Shown here piece after piece: positions 38,318-47,774 of a stretch of DNA of 64,000 bases. Below the pieces are notes generated by a model, which did no database searches, was not told the origin of the DNA, and saw nothing but the letters and a program-made list of their open reading frames with translations. Each line of letters starts with the position of its first letter. The first letter of the stretch is position 1. A program made the translations under genes and the position numbers. This DNA comes from Prevotella sp. (GTDB taxonomy: Bacteria > Bacteroidota > Bacteroidia > Bacteroidales > Bacteroidaceae): contig JAFLSE010000011.1 in the NCBI GenBank assembly GCA_022511075.1, positions 1 to 64,000 of the forward strand, read 5' to 3'.

Positions 38318-39582
38318 CAGAAAACGAGATAAAATCTAAAATAAATTGGGGAAAGGTTATACAGGAGCTTCTATTTACAATCATTCTGCCCCCGATTATA
38401 GGGTTGCCAAGATTGATTGTGAATGCAACAAAAATTAATAGTGATGACAAAACTAAATACCTGACTTATATAATCTGTATTAGTGCCTTAGTTGCGACAA
38501 TTATTGCAACCAAACCTCCTACAGGAGACCAAGTTTCATATTCTATGGCTTACAAAAACGTACCCAATCAGGGATTTGTAGGTTCTTTGATAAATATTTA
38601 TGGATATCAGTATGCTTATGAAGAAACTAGAACGCATATATCGGCTGAATTTATGAATGGCATATATAACTTCGTCGGTTATTATGTAACATTTGGCTAT
38701 TACCCTCTATTTGTATTCTTTTATTTTACGATAGAGTTTTCACTCATCGGAATGGGATTGTATCACTATCTACGAAATTTGGAAAAGCCGACGATCCCTA
38801 TAGTAAGTGGTATGATGATACTATTGTTTTTTTATCTTTTCTTTTTAATGTGTTCCCAACTTCAGAAACAATATATGGGACAGGCTATTATGATGTATGT
38901 GCTTGGCCGCTATGCAGACCGCAGAGGACTGGATAAGAAACTATGGATAATGACTGCCATGTCGGTGTTTACGCATCAATCAATGCTACTTTTTGTTCCT
39001 TTTTTGATATTTAAACCCATTAGTAAACGGTTAACAAGAAAATCGTTAATGTTATTGATTGGATTTGTGTTTATATTTGTTGCAATAGGGCCACGGTTGG
39101 CTGGTGATATAATAAGCAATGTCGATAATACGAATAAATCTGTTTTGACATACGGAGTTGGAAGATTGGCTAATGCAGAAGAGGCTAATGATGGAGGAGT
39201 AATGGATATACTACAATTTATAGTTGTATGTGTGCCTATATTGTATATTTTGTTTAAGAAGTTGTGGATAGAAAGAAAAACGATATCGGATCATAATGCT
39301 TTTATGTTAAATATTTCATTGTTGCTTATTGTTGTTGTGGTGGCAATGTCGTCTTTTCCTTTAATGCAATACAGATACTTTAATACAACATTTTTATTAC
39401 TTCCTTTTATTTATCCTTTTATGTTCACAAGAATAAGTACTCGAGATGTCTTTTTAAAAGTTTTGGGTTTAGTTATGATATTCTCTTTGATGGCGACCAT
39501 CGGTTCCACAGGGCGTGCTTATGCCCCTTTAGTAAACTTAGTATGTGAACCACCTGTGCTATTGATTGCAGGGATCTTTTAG
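38308..39582 (+). CDS. EpsG/Wzy-like polysaccharide polymerase
   Basis: Multi-TM, 424 aa; EpsG-like context and YYVTFGYYPLFVFFYFTIEFSLIGMGLYHYLR...HQSMLLFVPFLI. Confidence 0.78.
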   Translation: MQITENEIKSKINWGKVIQELLFTIILPPIIGLPRLIVNATKINSDDKTKYLTYIICISALVATIIATKPPTGDQVSYSMAYKNVPNQGFVGSLINIYGYQYAYEETRTHISAEFMNGIYNFVGYYVTFGYYPLFVFFYFTIEFSLIGMGLYHYLRNLEKPTIPIVSGMMILLFFYLFFLMCSQLQKQYMGQAIMMYVLGRYADRRGLDKKLWIMTAMSVFTHQSMLLFVPFLIFKPISKRLTRKSLMLLIGFVFIFVAIGPRLAGDIISNVDNTNKSVLTYGVGRLANAEEANDGGVMDILQFIVVCVPILYILFKKLWIERKTISDHNAFMLNISLLLIVVVVAMSSFPLMQYRYFNTTFLLLPFIYPFMFTRISTRDVFLKVLGLVMIFSLMATIGSTGRAYAPLVNLVCEPPVLLIAGIF

Positions 39583-39598
39583 ATATTATTTGTATAAA

Positions 39599-40588
39599 AT
39601 GGAAAATTTGGAAAAGAGCAATGGAAAAATTGGGAGCATTGAACTTTTAAAGTTCATTGCCGCTATATTCATTACCAATTCCCATTTTAAACATTTGTAT
39701 GTAGAACCTTATACAGCATTTGGAACTTTGGGTGCTCCAGGCAATGCTTTGTTCTTTTTCGTGTCTGGATATACGTTGATGTTGGGGCGTAATGACGCCT
39801 TTAATATATGGTATAAACGAAGAATAGGAAGAATCTGGCCTTCATTGTTCGCTTGGTGTACTTTAGTAGGACCTGTAATATTTGAGAAAAATTACGGTTG
39901 GAAGGATATATGGTTAGGAGGCAATTTTTGGTTTATCCAATGTATTGCCATCTATTACATCTTCTTCTATTATTTAAGGTCGTTCATTAAATCTTATTTT
40001 AGATGGATAATGAGTGGGGCAGTCGTATGTACGGTAACTTATTTTTTGTTTTTTCAGCCTATTACTACATTATCCATTTATACTGTCGGATTTCACTATG
40101 TATGTTTTTTCAGTATTATGTTGTTGGGAGCATATCTTGCAACAAAACGTGGTGAATTAAAAAAAAGGAAATTATGGTTAGATTTCCTGTTATCCATTAT
40201 AATGCTTGGATTATTCTATGCGTGTCAGGCTATAGGCAAGGGAAAAACGGGAACACCTTATTATATGCAGATCTTCTCACTTTTGCCACTTCATGGATTC
40301 ATTTATTATATATATATGAGTATGACTGGAAAATGGACGAAAAAGATTCTTTGTTCTGCGTTTGGATTACCTGTACGCATAATTGCCTCTTTGACATTAG
40401 AGATTTATTTGGTTGGATTTTGTTTTGTCTATATGGTTCAATTCAATAATTTATTCCCATTAAATCTTTTTATTGTTTTTTTAATTCTTGTGGCAACTGC
40501 ATATATCGTGAAAGTTGTATGCAATTTTATAACACAAACAATTTCTCCACAAGCGTACGATTGGGAAGCAATAATTAAACCTTATTAG
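39599..40588 (+). CDS. Acyltransferase family 3 membrane protein
   Basis: IGSIELLKFIAAIFITNSHFKHLY...GNALFFFVSGYTLMLG; multi-TM. Confidence 0.85.
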   Translation: MENLEKSNGKIGSIELLKFIAAIFITNSHFKHLYVEPYTAFGTLGAPGNALFFFVSGYTLMLGRNDAFNIWYKRRIGRIWPSLFAWCTLVGPVIFEKNYGWKDIWLGGNFWFIQCIAIYYIFFYYLRSFIKSYFRWIMSGAVVCTVTYFLFFQPITTLSIYTVGFHYVCFFSIMLLGAYLATKRGELKKRKLWLDFLLSIIMLGLFYACQAIGKGKTGTPYYMQIFSLLPLHGFIYYIYMSMTGKWTKKILCSAFGLPVRIIASLTLEIYLVGFCFVYMVQFNNLFPLNLFIVFLILVATAYIVKVVCNFITQTISPQAYDWEAIIKPY

Positions 40589-40590
40589 AT

Positions 40591-41787
40591 ATGCACATTG
40601 TCTATGTTTGTCGTGAATACCCTCCATCACTAAGAGGGGGCGGTATTGCATCTTATATAAAAGAAATGGCACAAGGATTGTGTGAGGTGGGACATCGGGT
40701 AACAGTGATTTGCGCATCAGATGATACAAGAAAAGAAACAATACAGGATGATAATGGAGTTACTGTCATTCGACTGAAAGGTGGAGATTTCATCATACCA
40801 GAAGTTGAAAAGACTACTATCTTAAAGAAATTCAGAGGCTTGTACCGTTTCCATAGTTACCGCAAAAGAATTGTGCAGGCAATTATGGATTTGAAAAATG
40901 TAGATATTATTGAAGTTCCCGAATATGGGGCGGAAGGATTTTATCTAAACAAATTGTCTATTCCTGTGGTAACACGCCTTCATACTCCAATGCTTTTAAA
41001 TCATTCGTTGTTTGAAAAACAAAAATTCAATAGAAGCAACTGGTATTATTACTGGCAAGGAATACAAGAACTCAAATTAATAAAACAGGCCCAATATCTG
41101 TCTTCATGCAGCACTTCTCTAAAAGAATGGGCTTCCCAATATATTGGCATAAATGATAAATGGTGTAAAGTAATCTACAATCCGATACAAATAAAGGAAT
41201 GGAGTAGATACAAATGGACTCCACAAAACCATAAGACGAAAAAAATATTGTTTGCTGGTACAATTTGTGATTGGAAAGGCTGCGGTGATTTGGCTGAGGC
41301 ATGTAAGCTGTTGCATGAAGAAAATCCACAATTATCATTCCAACTGGATTTGGTGGGTAAGACTGGACGTTTCGCTGATGAATTGAAGCAAGCATACGGA
41401 ACGTATGAATGGTTTAACTTGATTGGTAAAGTGACGAGGGTTGAACTAATGAGAATGTACACTACTGCTGATGTGATATGTTTTCCATCGTGGTGGGAGA
41501 ATATGCCAATGGTTTGCATTGAGGCAATGCTTTGTGGAGGAATTGTATTGGGTAGTAATTCTGGAGGAATGAGTGAAATCATAATAAATGGGAAAAACGG
41601 TTTTTTACTTCCTCCACAACAACCAGAGATGTGGAGTGAAAAAATAAAAGAAATACTGGCAAAAGACGAGGAACAGCTTAGCCTGATTTCATCAAATGCC
41701 CATAATAAGATTAAGACACAATTTTGTACCCAAGTAATCGTTTCAAATACCATTACATTTTACAAACAAATAATAAATAATAAATAA
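40591..41787 (+). CDS. Glycosyltransferase family 4
   Basis: YVCREYPPSLRGGGIASYIKEMAQGLCEVGHRVTVI; ICFPSWWENMPMVCIEAMLCGGIVLGSNSGGMSEII. Confidence 0.92.
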   Translation: MHIVYVCREYPPSLRGGGIASYIKEMAQGLCEVGHRVTVICASDDTRKETIQDDNGVTVIRLKGGDFIIPEVEKTTILKKFRGLYRFHSYRKRIVQAIMDLKNVDIIEVPEYGAEGFYLNKLSIPVVTRLHTPMLLNHSLFEKQKFNRSNWYYYWQGIQELKLIKQAQYLSSCSTSLKEWASQYIGINDKWCKVIYNPIQIKEWSRYKWTPQNHKTKKILFAGTICDWKGCGDLAEACKLLHEENPQLSFQLDLVGKTGRFADELKQAYGTYEWFNLIGKVTRVELMRMYTTADVICFPSWWENMPMVCIEAMLCGGIVLGSNSGGMSEIIINGKNGFLLPPQQPEMWSEKIKEILAKDEEQLSLISSNAHNKIKTQFCTQVIVSNTITFYKQIINNK

Positions 41788-42769
41788 TGACAGATTATAG
41801 TGTAACCATACGCACATTAGGAACTGCAGGAGAAAAATATCAAAGGACATTAAATAGCATTGCAAAACAAACTATTCCTCCCAAAGAGATAATAGTAGTG
41901 CTGGCTGAAGGATACCCTATTCCATCTGAGAATTTAGGATGGGAGAAGTTTGTTTATGCTCCGAAAGGAATGGTTACACAAAGGATTGTAGGTTTTAATG
42001 TTTGTAAGTCGGAGTTATTATTAGCATTAGACGATGATGTAGAGTTTGAACCAGACTTTGTTGCTTCATTAATTGATACTATGCAACGAACAAATGCCGA
42101 TTTTGTATCTCCTGTAGTTAAGGAATATAATAATACGGGGGGGGTAAACGTAGAAACGTTATTGTTGATTGGCTTTTAGGTGTATCTATTTCAAAGAAGA
42201 TGAAATCATCTTTTATTGTGAAAATTTGGCGTACAGGAGGATTTATTATTAACACAAATATAGAGTTTGATAAACAGTACTATAATCAGAGTGGGCATGG
42301 AGCTTGTATTTTTGGTAAGGTAAAGGCTTTGCAAGATCTGCATTTTGAGGATGAATTATGGTTGCAAGATACAAAGTATTCTCTTCCAGATGATATGGTT
42401 ATGTTTTATAAACTATATTTGATGGGCAATATAATAGCAATGAACAGAAAAGTTCGTTTTTTGCATTTAGATGCAGGGACAAGTATTGTTAATCAAAATA
42501 GAAAATTGCAAAATATATATGCTTCAGCCAGAAATGGTTTTATATTTTGGCATCGTTTTATTTATAAATGCCGAGACAAAAAATGCTTATCCATTATATG
42601 TATAATACGACGTGTTTTTTTTACATTATTCTTTTCTTTATTAAAAGGTCTTGTCAAATTAGATTTATGTTATTTCATTGTCTATCTAAAAGCATATATA
42701 AATGCTTATAAATACATCCGTAGTATGTCTTACAAAAAAATACCCCCAATAAAAACATCTAAAATATGA
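41787..42769 (+). pseudogene. Glycosyltransferase family 2, frameshifted at a G8 tract (putative phase-variable gene, OFF in this assembly)
   Basis: ORFs 41787-42179 (frame 0) and 42200-42769 (frame 2) are two parts of one protein; frames join if the tract is 9 (or 6) G. Confidence 0.82.
42137..42144 (+). repeat. Homopolymeric G8 tract in split GT2 gene (followed by TAA)
   Basis: aatacGGGGGGGGtaaacg, codon phase acG GGG GGG Gta. Confidence 0.95.
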
Positions 42770-43926
42770 AAATATTGTGGATTTCCCCTTGGTTTGGAAA
42801 CTATAGAGTACCATTGTATGACTGCCTTAATAAATTATGTGATGGCAATTTCTACTTAATTTGTTCTGAAGAAAATACTTCAGATTTAGTACGAAATAAA
42901 TTAAAAAGTATATTAGGAGCCAATGTAATTATTATGAGCGGTGAGAAACGTACAACGATGGGGAATGCAGATTCTGATTTTGCAAACACGGCACTTGTTA
43001 TTAAAAGGCAGCCGGGGTTGTATAAAGCGATTAAGGAGATTAATCCAGATGTCGTTATTACAGAAGGATTTGGAGGGTGGGCTCCTGCTGGTATACGTTA
43101 TGCCGTATTGCATCGGAAGAAATTGTGTATGTTCTATGAAAGGACTGCATATGTTGAACGTAACTCTCCTAAATGGCGTTCTTTGTATAGGAGGATTATT
43201 GGTATTCCTGTAGATTGTTTTCTGATTAATGGCACATTAACTGAAGAGTATTTGAACAATGGACTTCACTTTATAAATACTCCTAAGGTAAAAGGATGTA
43301 TGTGTGCGGACAGCTTGGGATTATCGGGTGCTGTTTCAACGGTAACAGATACAGACAAACAGTTATTACGTGAAGAGTTAGGATTGCAAAAAGGTTTAGT
43401 CTTTCTTTTTGTAGGTCAGTTAGTGGAACGTAAAGGTATCAAAAAATTGTTGGATGTATGGGGTAGGCATATTACTCAATATCCAGAAGACAATTTGTTG
43501 GTAATAGGTGAAGGAATTCTTGAACAATCGTTGAAGAGAATGTATGCTACAGAAAAGTCAATACACATTATGGGTGGCATAAATTATGATAAACTATATA
43601 AATATTATGCTCTGTGTGACGTGTTTGTCATGCCTACGCTTGAAGACAACTGGTGTTTGGTAATTCCAGAGGCGATGGCTTGTGGAAAACCAGTTGCATG
43701 TTCTATTTATAATGGGGGGCATTATGAATTGGTACAAGACGGTGTTAATGGATATAAATTCGATTCCCAAAATCCTGATTCAATAATTGAAACATTGAGT
43801 AAATTTCACAAGTCAGACTTGCAATTTATGGGGAAGAAGTCTATTGAAATAGAAAGTAATTTTACACCCGACAAATCGGCTCAGCGTATATTTGATGCTT
43901 GCAAAGAAATCTTTAATGAGAATTGA
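42766..43926 (+). CDS. Glycosyltransferase family 4
   Basis: WISPWFGNYRVPLYDCLNKLC; VFVMPTLEDNWCLVIPEAMACGKPVACSIYNGGHYELVQDGVNGYKF. Confidence 0.9.
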   Translation: MKILWISPWFGNYRVPLYDCLNKLCDGNFYLICSEENTSDLVRNKLKSILGANVIIMSGEKRTTMGNADSDFANTALVIKRQPGLYKAIKEINPDVVITEGFGGWAPAGIRYAVLHRKKLCMFYERTAYVERNSPKWRSLYRRIIGIPVDCFLINGTLTEEYLNNGLHFINTPKVKGCMCADSLGLSGAVSTVTDTDKQLLREELGLQKGLVFLFVGQLVERKGIKKLLDVWGRHITQYPEDNLLVIGEGILEQSLKRMYATEKSIHIMGGINYDKLYKYYALCDVFVMPTLEDNWCLVIPEAMACGKPVACSIYNGGHYELVQDGVNGYKFDSQNPDSIIETLSKFHKSDLQFMGKKSIEIESNFTPDKSAQRIFDACKEIFNEN

Positions 43927-44485
43927 TTACACGAATTTGCCAAATGGAAGTGGCAAAATAAATTTCACGTTGCGTTATTTGTTTAATATATTACGCTCGT
44001 GGATTCTTTTTCATTTTTTTTATCCGTGGGTAAAGTACAAAGGTTTTGTTCGGGTTATGAACGGAACAACATTTGCACAAAATATGGATGTTCGCATAGG
44101 AAATAATGTGCAGTTTGGTGATTATTGCAACGTGGCTTGCAACGTGCATTTCGGTAGTAATATTCTTGTGGCAGGTAAGGTCTCTTTTGTCGGAAGACAA
44201 GATCATACATTTTCTATTCCGGGGAGAACTATTTGGAGTAGCAAACGTGGGGATAACGGAACAACAATTATAGAGGATGATGTGTGGATATGTACTGGTT
44301 CCATTATTATATCTGGAGTTACTATTGGAAGTGGTTCTATTGTTGCGGCTGGGTCGGTCGTGACAAAAGATATTCCACCATGTGAAATTTGGGGAGGAAT
44401 ACCTGCCAAGAAATTAAGAAATAGATTTGCAACAGAGTCTGATAAAGAAAAACATTTAGCTGCAATTTATGGAAAACAAAAATAA
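43916..44485 (+). CDS. Hexapeptide-repeat acyltransferase (WcaF/maltose O-acetyltransferase-like)
   Basis: EDDVWICTGSIIISGVTIGSGSIVAAGSVVTKDIPPCEIWGGIPAKKL; start at MRIDYTN. Confidence 0.9.
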   Translation: MRIDYTNLPNGSGKINFTLRYLFNILRSWILFHFFYPWVKYKGFVRVMNGTTFAQNMDVRIGNNVQFGDYCNVACNVHFGSNILVAGKVSFVGRQDHTFSIPGRTIWSSKRGDNGTTIIEDDVWICTGSIIISGVTIGSGSIVAAGSVVTKDIPPCEIWGGIPAKKLRNRFATESDKEKHLAAIYGKQK

Positions 44486-45440
44486 GGTATATAATTCCAT
44501 AGATTTGGTAAAATTCATAATGGCATTATGTGTTGTTACCATTCATACTGGTTATGTTAAGAGTATTGAGATGGACTTTGTAAGGGAATTGTTAATTGCG
44601 TTACTGATGAGCGCTGTGCCTTTCTTTTTTATGTGTTCTTCTTACTTTATTGTACAGAGGCCTGTGGGGGGGGTAAATAAATATATTAAGAAGATTGCCC
44701 GGTATTATTGTGTGTGGAGTTTTATTATCACAATTTATGAATTGGCAATCGGAAACATGGGAGTAAACGATATTGGTTCTGTTATATATCGTATAATATT
44801 TAGAGGTTATAATCACTTGTGGTATATGTGGGGATTGATATGTGTTATGCCTGTTGTCATGTTTTTAGTCCGCAAAGGTGTAAAACCATGGATGTTTGTG
44901 TTTATTGCTATAGCATCTTATGTTTTTAACAAGGCATATACTCATTATGGGAGTATGGATAATCCCGGTTGGTTTTGGTTGTGGAGTACGATTGTTTATC
45001 AGAATAAGTTGTTAAATATTACAGGTCTTTGCCTTTCTCTGACCTATCTTTCGTTTGGCTGTTTTTACGCATTAAAGAAAGATTGGGAGATGAAACCTTT
45101 GTTGTCGTATGTTTTAATTTTGGTAGGGATATTTATGATGCATTTTGAGCCTCGCCATCCAGATGTCGCTTTTGGAGTGCCTGTAATTGCGTTTGGACTG
45201 TTCCCTTTGATTTGTAATTGGCAACTAACAAATGACAGAATCTCTTTTTCTTGGTTGAGGAGTATGAGTTCGCTGATTTATTTCATTCATGGAATAATTA
45301 TTTCTATAATAGTTGCGATTTTGGGCAAGATGTGTTTTTCTACATGGGTTGCGATAATTGCTTGCTGTATAATGGTATCTGCTTGTATTCTTTGGTTGAA
45401 AGGAAGGCGAGGGTTTGGCTGGCTAAAAATGGTAATTTGA
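44469..45440 (+). CDS. Acyltransferase family 3 membrane protein with internal G8 tract
   Basis: YNSIDLVKFIMALCVVTIHTGYVKS...MSAVPFFFMCSSYFI; multi-TM. Confidence 0.85.
   Translation: MENKNKVYNSIDLVKFIMALCVVTIHTGYVKSIEMDFVRELLIALLMSAVPFFFMCSSYFIVQRPVGGVNKYIKKIARYYCVWSFIITIYELAIGNMGVNDIGSVIYRIIFRGYNHLWYMWGLICVMPVVMFLVRKGVKPWMFVFIAIASYVFNKAYTHYGSMDNPGWFWLWSTIVYQNKLLNITGLCLSLTYLSFGCFYALKKDWEMKPLLSYVLILVGIFMMHFEPRHPDVAFGVPVIAFGLFPLICNWQLTNDRISFSWLRSMSSLIYFIHGIIISIIVAILGKMCFSTWVAIIACCIMVSACILWLKGRRGFGWLKMVI
44666..44673 (+). repeat. Homopolymeric G8 tract in acyltransferase gene (followed by TAA)
   Basis: cctgtGGGGGGGGtaaata, codon phase gtG GGG GGG Gta. Confidence 0.95.
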
Positions 45441-45457
45441 TAAATTCTGAAACTATT

Positions 45458-46735
45458 ATGCTGAAAGTTCTTGTTAATGCCTATGCTTGTTCACCTGATA
45501 TGGGAAGTGAGCCTGGTATGGGCTGGAATTGGTGCAGCCATATAGCAAAGCATTGTGAGCTGCATATTATTACAGAAGGTGAATTTCGTGACCGAATAGA
45601 AGCGGTACTGCCAACTTTGCCACAAGGTCAGAATATGCATTTTTACTATCTTCCTGTAACAGAGCGAGTTCGTAAAATGTGCTGGAATCAAGGTGATTGG
45701 CGTTTCTATTACTATTATAGGCAATGGCAGAAGTGGGCTTTGGAAAAAGCAAGAGATATATGTCAGCATCATCACATTGATATTATCCATCAGTTAAATA
45801 TGGTGGGATTCCGTGAACCAGGTTATTTGTGGTCTGTCAGTAAAGAGATGAATATCCCTTTTGTGTGGGGACCAGTAGGTGGTTTGAAACAATTCCCTAT
45901 AACATACGCTGATGGTGGATCATGGAAGATGAAAGTCTTTCTGCGTTTAAAGAATAGGATAAATATATGGCAGCTTAAATATGGGCAACGTGTCAATAAG
46001 GCTATTCGACAATCGTTTTTGATTATTTCCTCTATACCAGACTCATACCGAGCTTTTCAGCAGTATAAAGGTATAGAATCTGTTATTATTCCAGAAACGG
46101 GGACTTTTGCTTCATCTGATTTGCTTCTTTTGGAGGGAAGGTTTCAGAAGGCTCATTTGACAATGATATGGGTCGGAAAGTTTGATTTCCGGAAACGGCT
46201 TGATCTTGCAATTCGTATTGTGGCGTATGTCAAAAAGAAAAACATACCTGTTGTTTTAAAGGTATTTGGGGCTGGTAATGAGCAACAAATTGCTGATGCA
46301 AAAGAGTTGGTTCAGAATCTTCATACAGGAACAAGTATCCAATTTATGGGTAATTGTACGCATGAAAGAATTGTGAAAGAGATGCAAATAGCAGATTTGT
46401 TCCTGTTCACAAGTGTGAATGAAGATACCTCTACAGTTGTTCTTGAGTCAATCAGCAACCGTTTGCCAGTATTATGCTTTGACACATGTGGTATGTCAAA
46501 TGTAATAACGAATCATGTCGGCATCAAAATACCATTAACCAATCCTGAACAATCTGTCCGAGACTTTGCAGAAAAAATTATATATTTGTATCATCATCGT
46601 GATTTACTTACAATAATGTCAGAGAATTGTAAGCAACGTGCCGAGGAACTTTCGTGGGACAATAAATCGAAACAAATGGTGGAACTTTATAAACATGAAC
46701 TACTGCAACATACAAGCAGCCAAGAGAATGATTAA
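45458..46735 (+). CDS. Glycosyltransferase family 4
   Basis: KVLVNAYACSPDMGSEPGMGWNWCSHIAKHCELHIITE; start at MLKVLVNA. Confidence 0.88.
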   Translation: MLKVLVNAYACSPDMGSEPGMGWNWCSHIAKHCELHIITEGEFRDRIEAVLPTLPQGQNMHFYYLPVTERVRKMCWNQGDWRFYYYYRQWQKWALEKARDICQHHHIDIIHQLNMVGFREPGYLWSVSKEMNIPFVWGPVGGLKQFPITYADGGSWKMKVFLRLKNRINIWQLKYGQRVNKAIRQSFLIISSIPDSYRAFQQYKGIESVIIPETGTFASSDLLLLEGRFQKAHLTMIWVGKFDFRKRLDLAIRIVAYVKKKNIPVVLKVFGAGNEQQIADAKELVQNLHTGTSIQFMGNCTHERIVKEMQIADLFLFTSVNEDTSTVVLESISNRLPVLCFDTCGMSNVITNHVGIKIPLTNPEQSVRDFAEKIIYLYHHRDLLTIMSENCKQRAEELSWDNKSKQMVELYKHELLQHTSSQEND

Positions 46736-46796
46736 AAAATCCTGTTCATGGTATGAATTATGATGAATAAAAGGTATGGTTGAATAATAAACGCAA

Positions 46797-47774
46797 GTGG
46801 AAATAAGAAAAAGTCTTTGCCGTGCAAGGCAGTTTGGAGGCATCAATCTGTTCTTGAAGTATGTTTCTATGGGATTGGGGGCACTGGTATTGCGGAATGC
46901 CCTTAAAATGCTGCTTGGCATAATGACAAGGGATGAGGCATACGCATCGATATCGTATGCCGCAAATAGGGAGTTGATATTGAAGTACAAGGATTTTATA
47001 TGTGAACGCAAAAAATATTATGACTCCTTAATAAATATGGAGCAAAAACGGCCGGACAAGGTGTTCGTAAGCTGGCTGCAAGGATTTGACGCGGCACCTG
47101 AACTGGTAAAGGTGTGTGTGGCTTCAATGAAAAGATGCTTGACTGACAGGGAAATCATACTGCTCTCTCTGGATAATTGCCACAAATATGCAGAACTGCC
47201 GAATGACATTGTTCGGAAATTCAAGGAAGGGAAAATTCCGCCGGCATTGTTTTCGGACTTGCTGCGACTTGAACTATTGATTAGACATGGCGGAATATGG
47301 ATGGATGCTACGGTACTTTGTACGGAAGGAAAATACCCAAAGGAAATTATGGATTGCGACTTGTTCGTTTTCCAAGCAATAACAAAAGGAAAACATCAAT
47401 TGCACGGCATTTCGAACTGGTTTATCACTGCTTGCAGTAACAACAAACTGTTGATGGTATTGCGCGATGTTCTCATTCGGTATTGGCGTGATTACAACTG
47501 CACCGTGGATTATTATATTTTCCACCATTTTTTCTGCTATATAGCAAGGCTGTATCCAGAGAATGTTGCCGCTATGCCCCGAAAGAACAGACTGTTGCCG
47601 CTGCAACTGATGAAGAGAATGGGAGACAGGTATGAACAAAAATGGATGGAAGAGATTAAAAGCAGGACGTGCTTCCACAAACTGAACTACAGGCTGGACT
47701 CAAAGATTCTTGATAACAAGGACAATTTCTATCATGCCATTATTAAAGAAAATGCTTTTTTATGCTTAAGCTGA
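46797..47774 (+). CDS. Capsular polysaccharide synthesis protein / GT32-like glycosyltransferase
   Basis: KVFVSWLQGFDAAPELVKVCVASMKRC...FSDLLRLELLIRHGGIWMDATVLCTE; GTG start. Confidence 0.85.
   Translation: MEIRKSLCRARQFGGINLFLKYVSMGLGALVLRNALKMLLGIMTRDEAYASISYAANRELILKYKDFICERKKYYDSLINMEQKRPDKVFVSWLQGFDAAPELVKVCVASMKRCLTDREIILLSLDNCHKYAELPNDIVRKFKEGKIPPALFSDLLRLELLIRHGGIWMDATVLCTEGKYPKEIMDCDLFVFQAITKGKHQLHGISNWFITACSNNKLLMVLRDVLIRYWRDYNCTVDYYIFHHFFCYIARLYPENVAAMPRKNRLLPLQLMKRMGDRYEQKWMEEIKSRTCFHKLNYRLDSKILDNKDNFYHAIIKENAFLCLS

Noticed and set aside
43714-43719. G6 tract in the GT4 gene at 42766-43926
   Set aside because: Only six G and not followed by TAA; too short to claim as a contingency tract, though it could be checked with the G8 loci.
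45251-45457. Upstream extension of the GT4 ORF starting at 45251
   Set aside because: It overlaps the acyltransferase in another frame. MLKVLVNAYACSPD at 45458 is the natural start of the GT4 fold.
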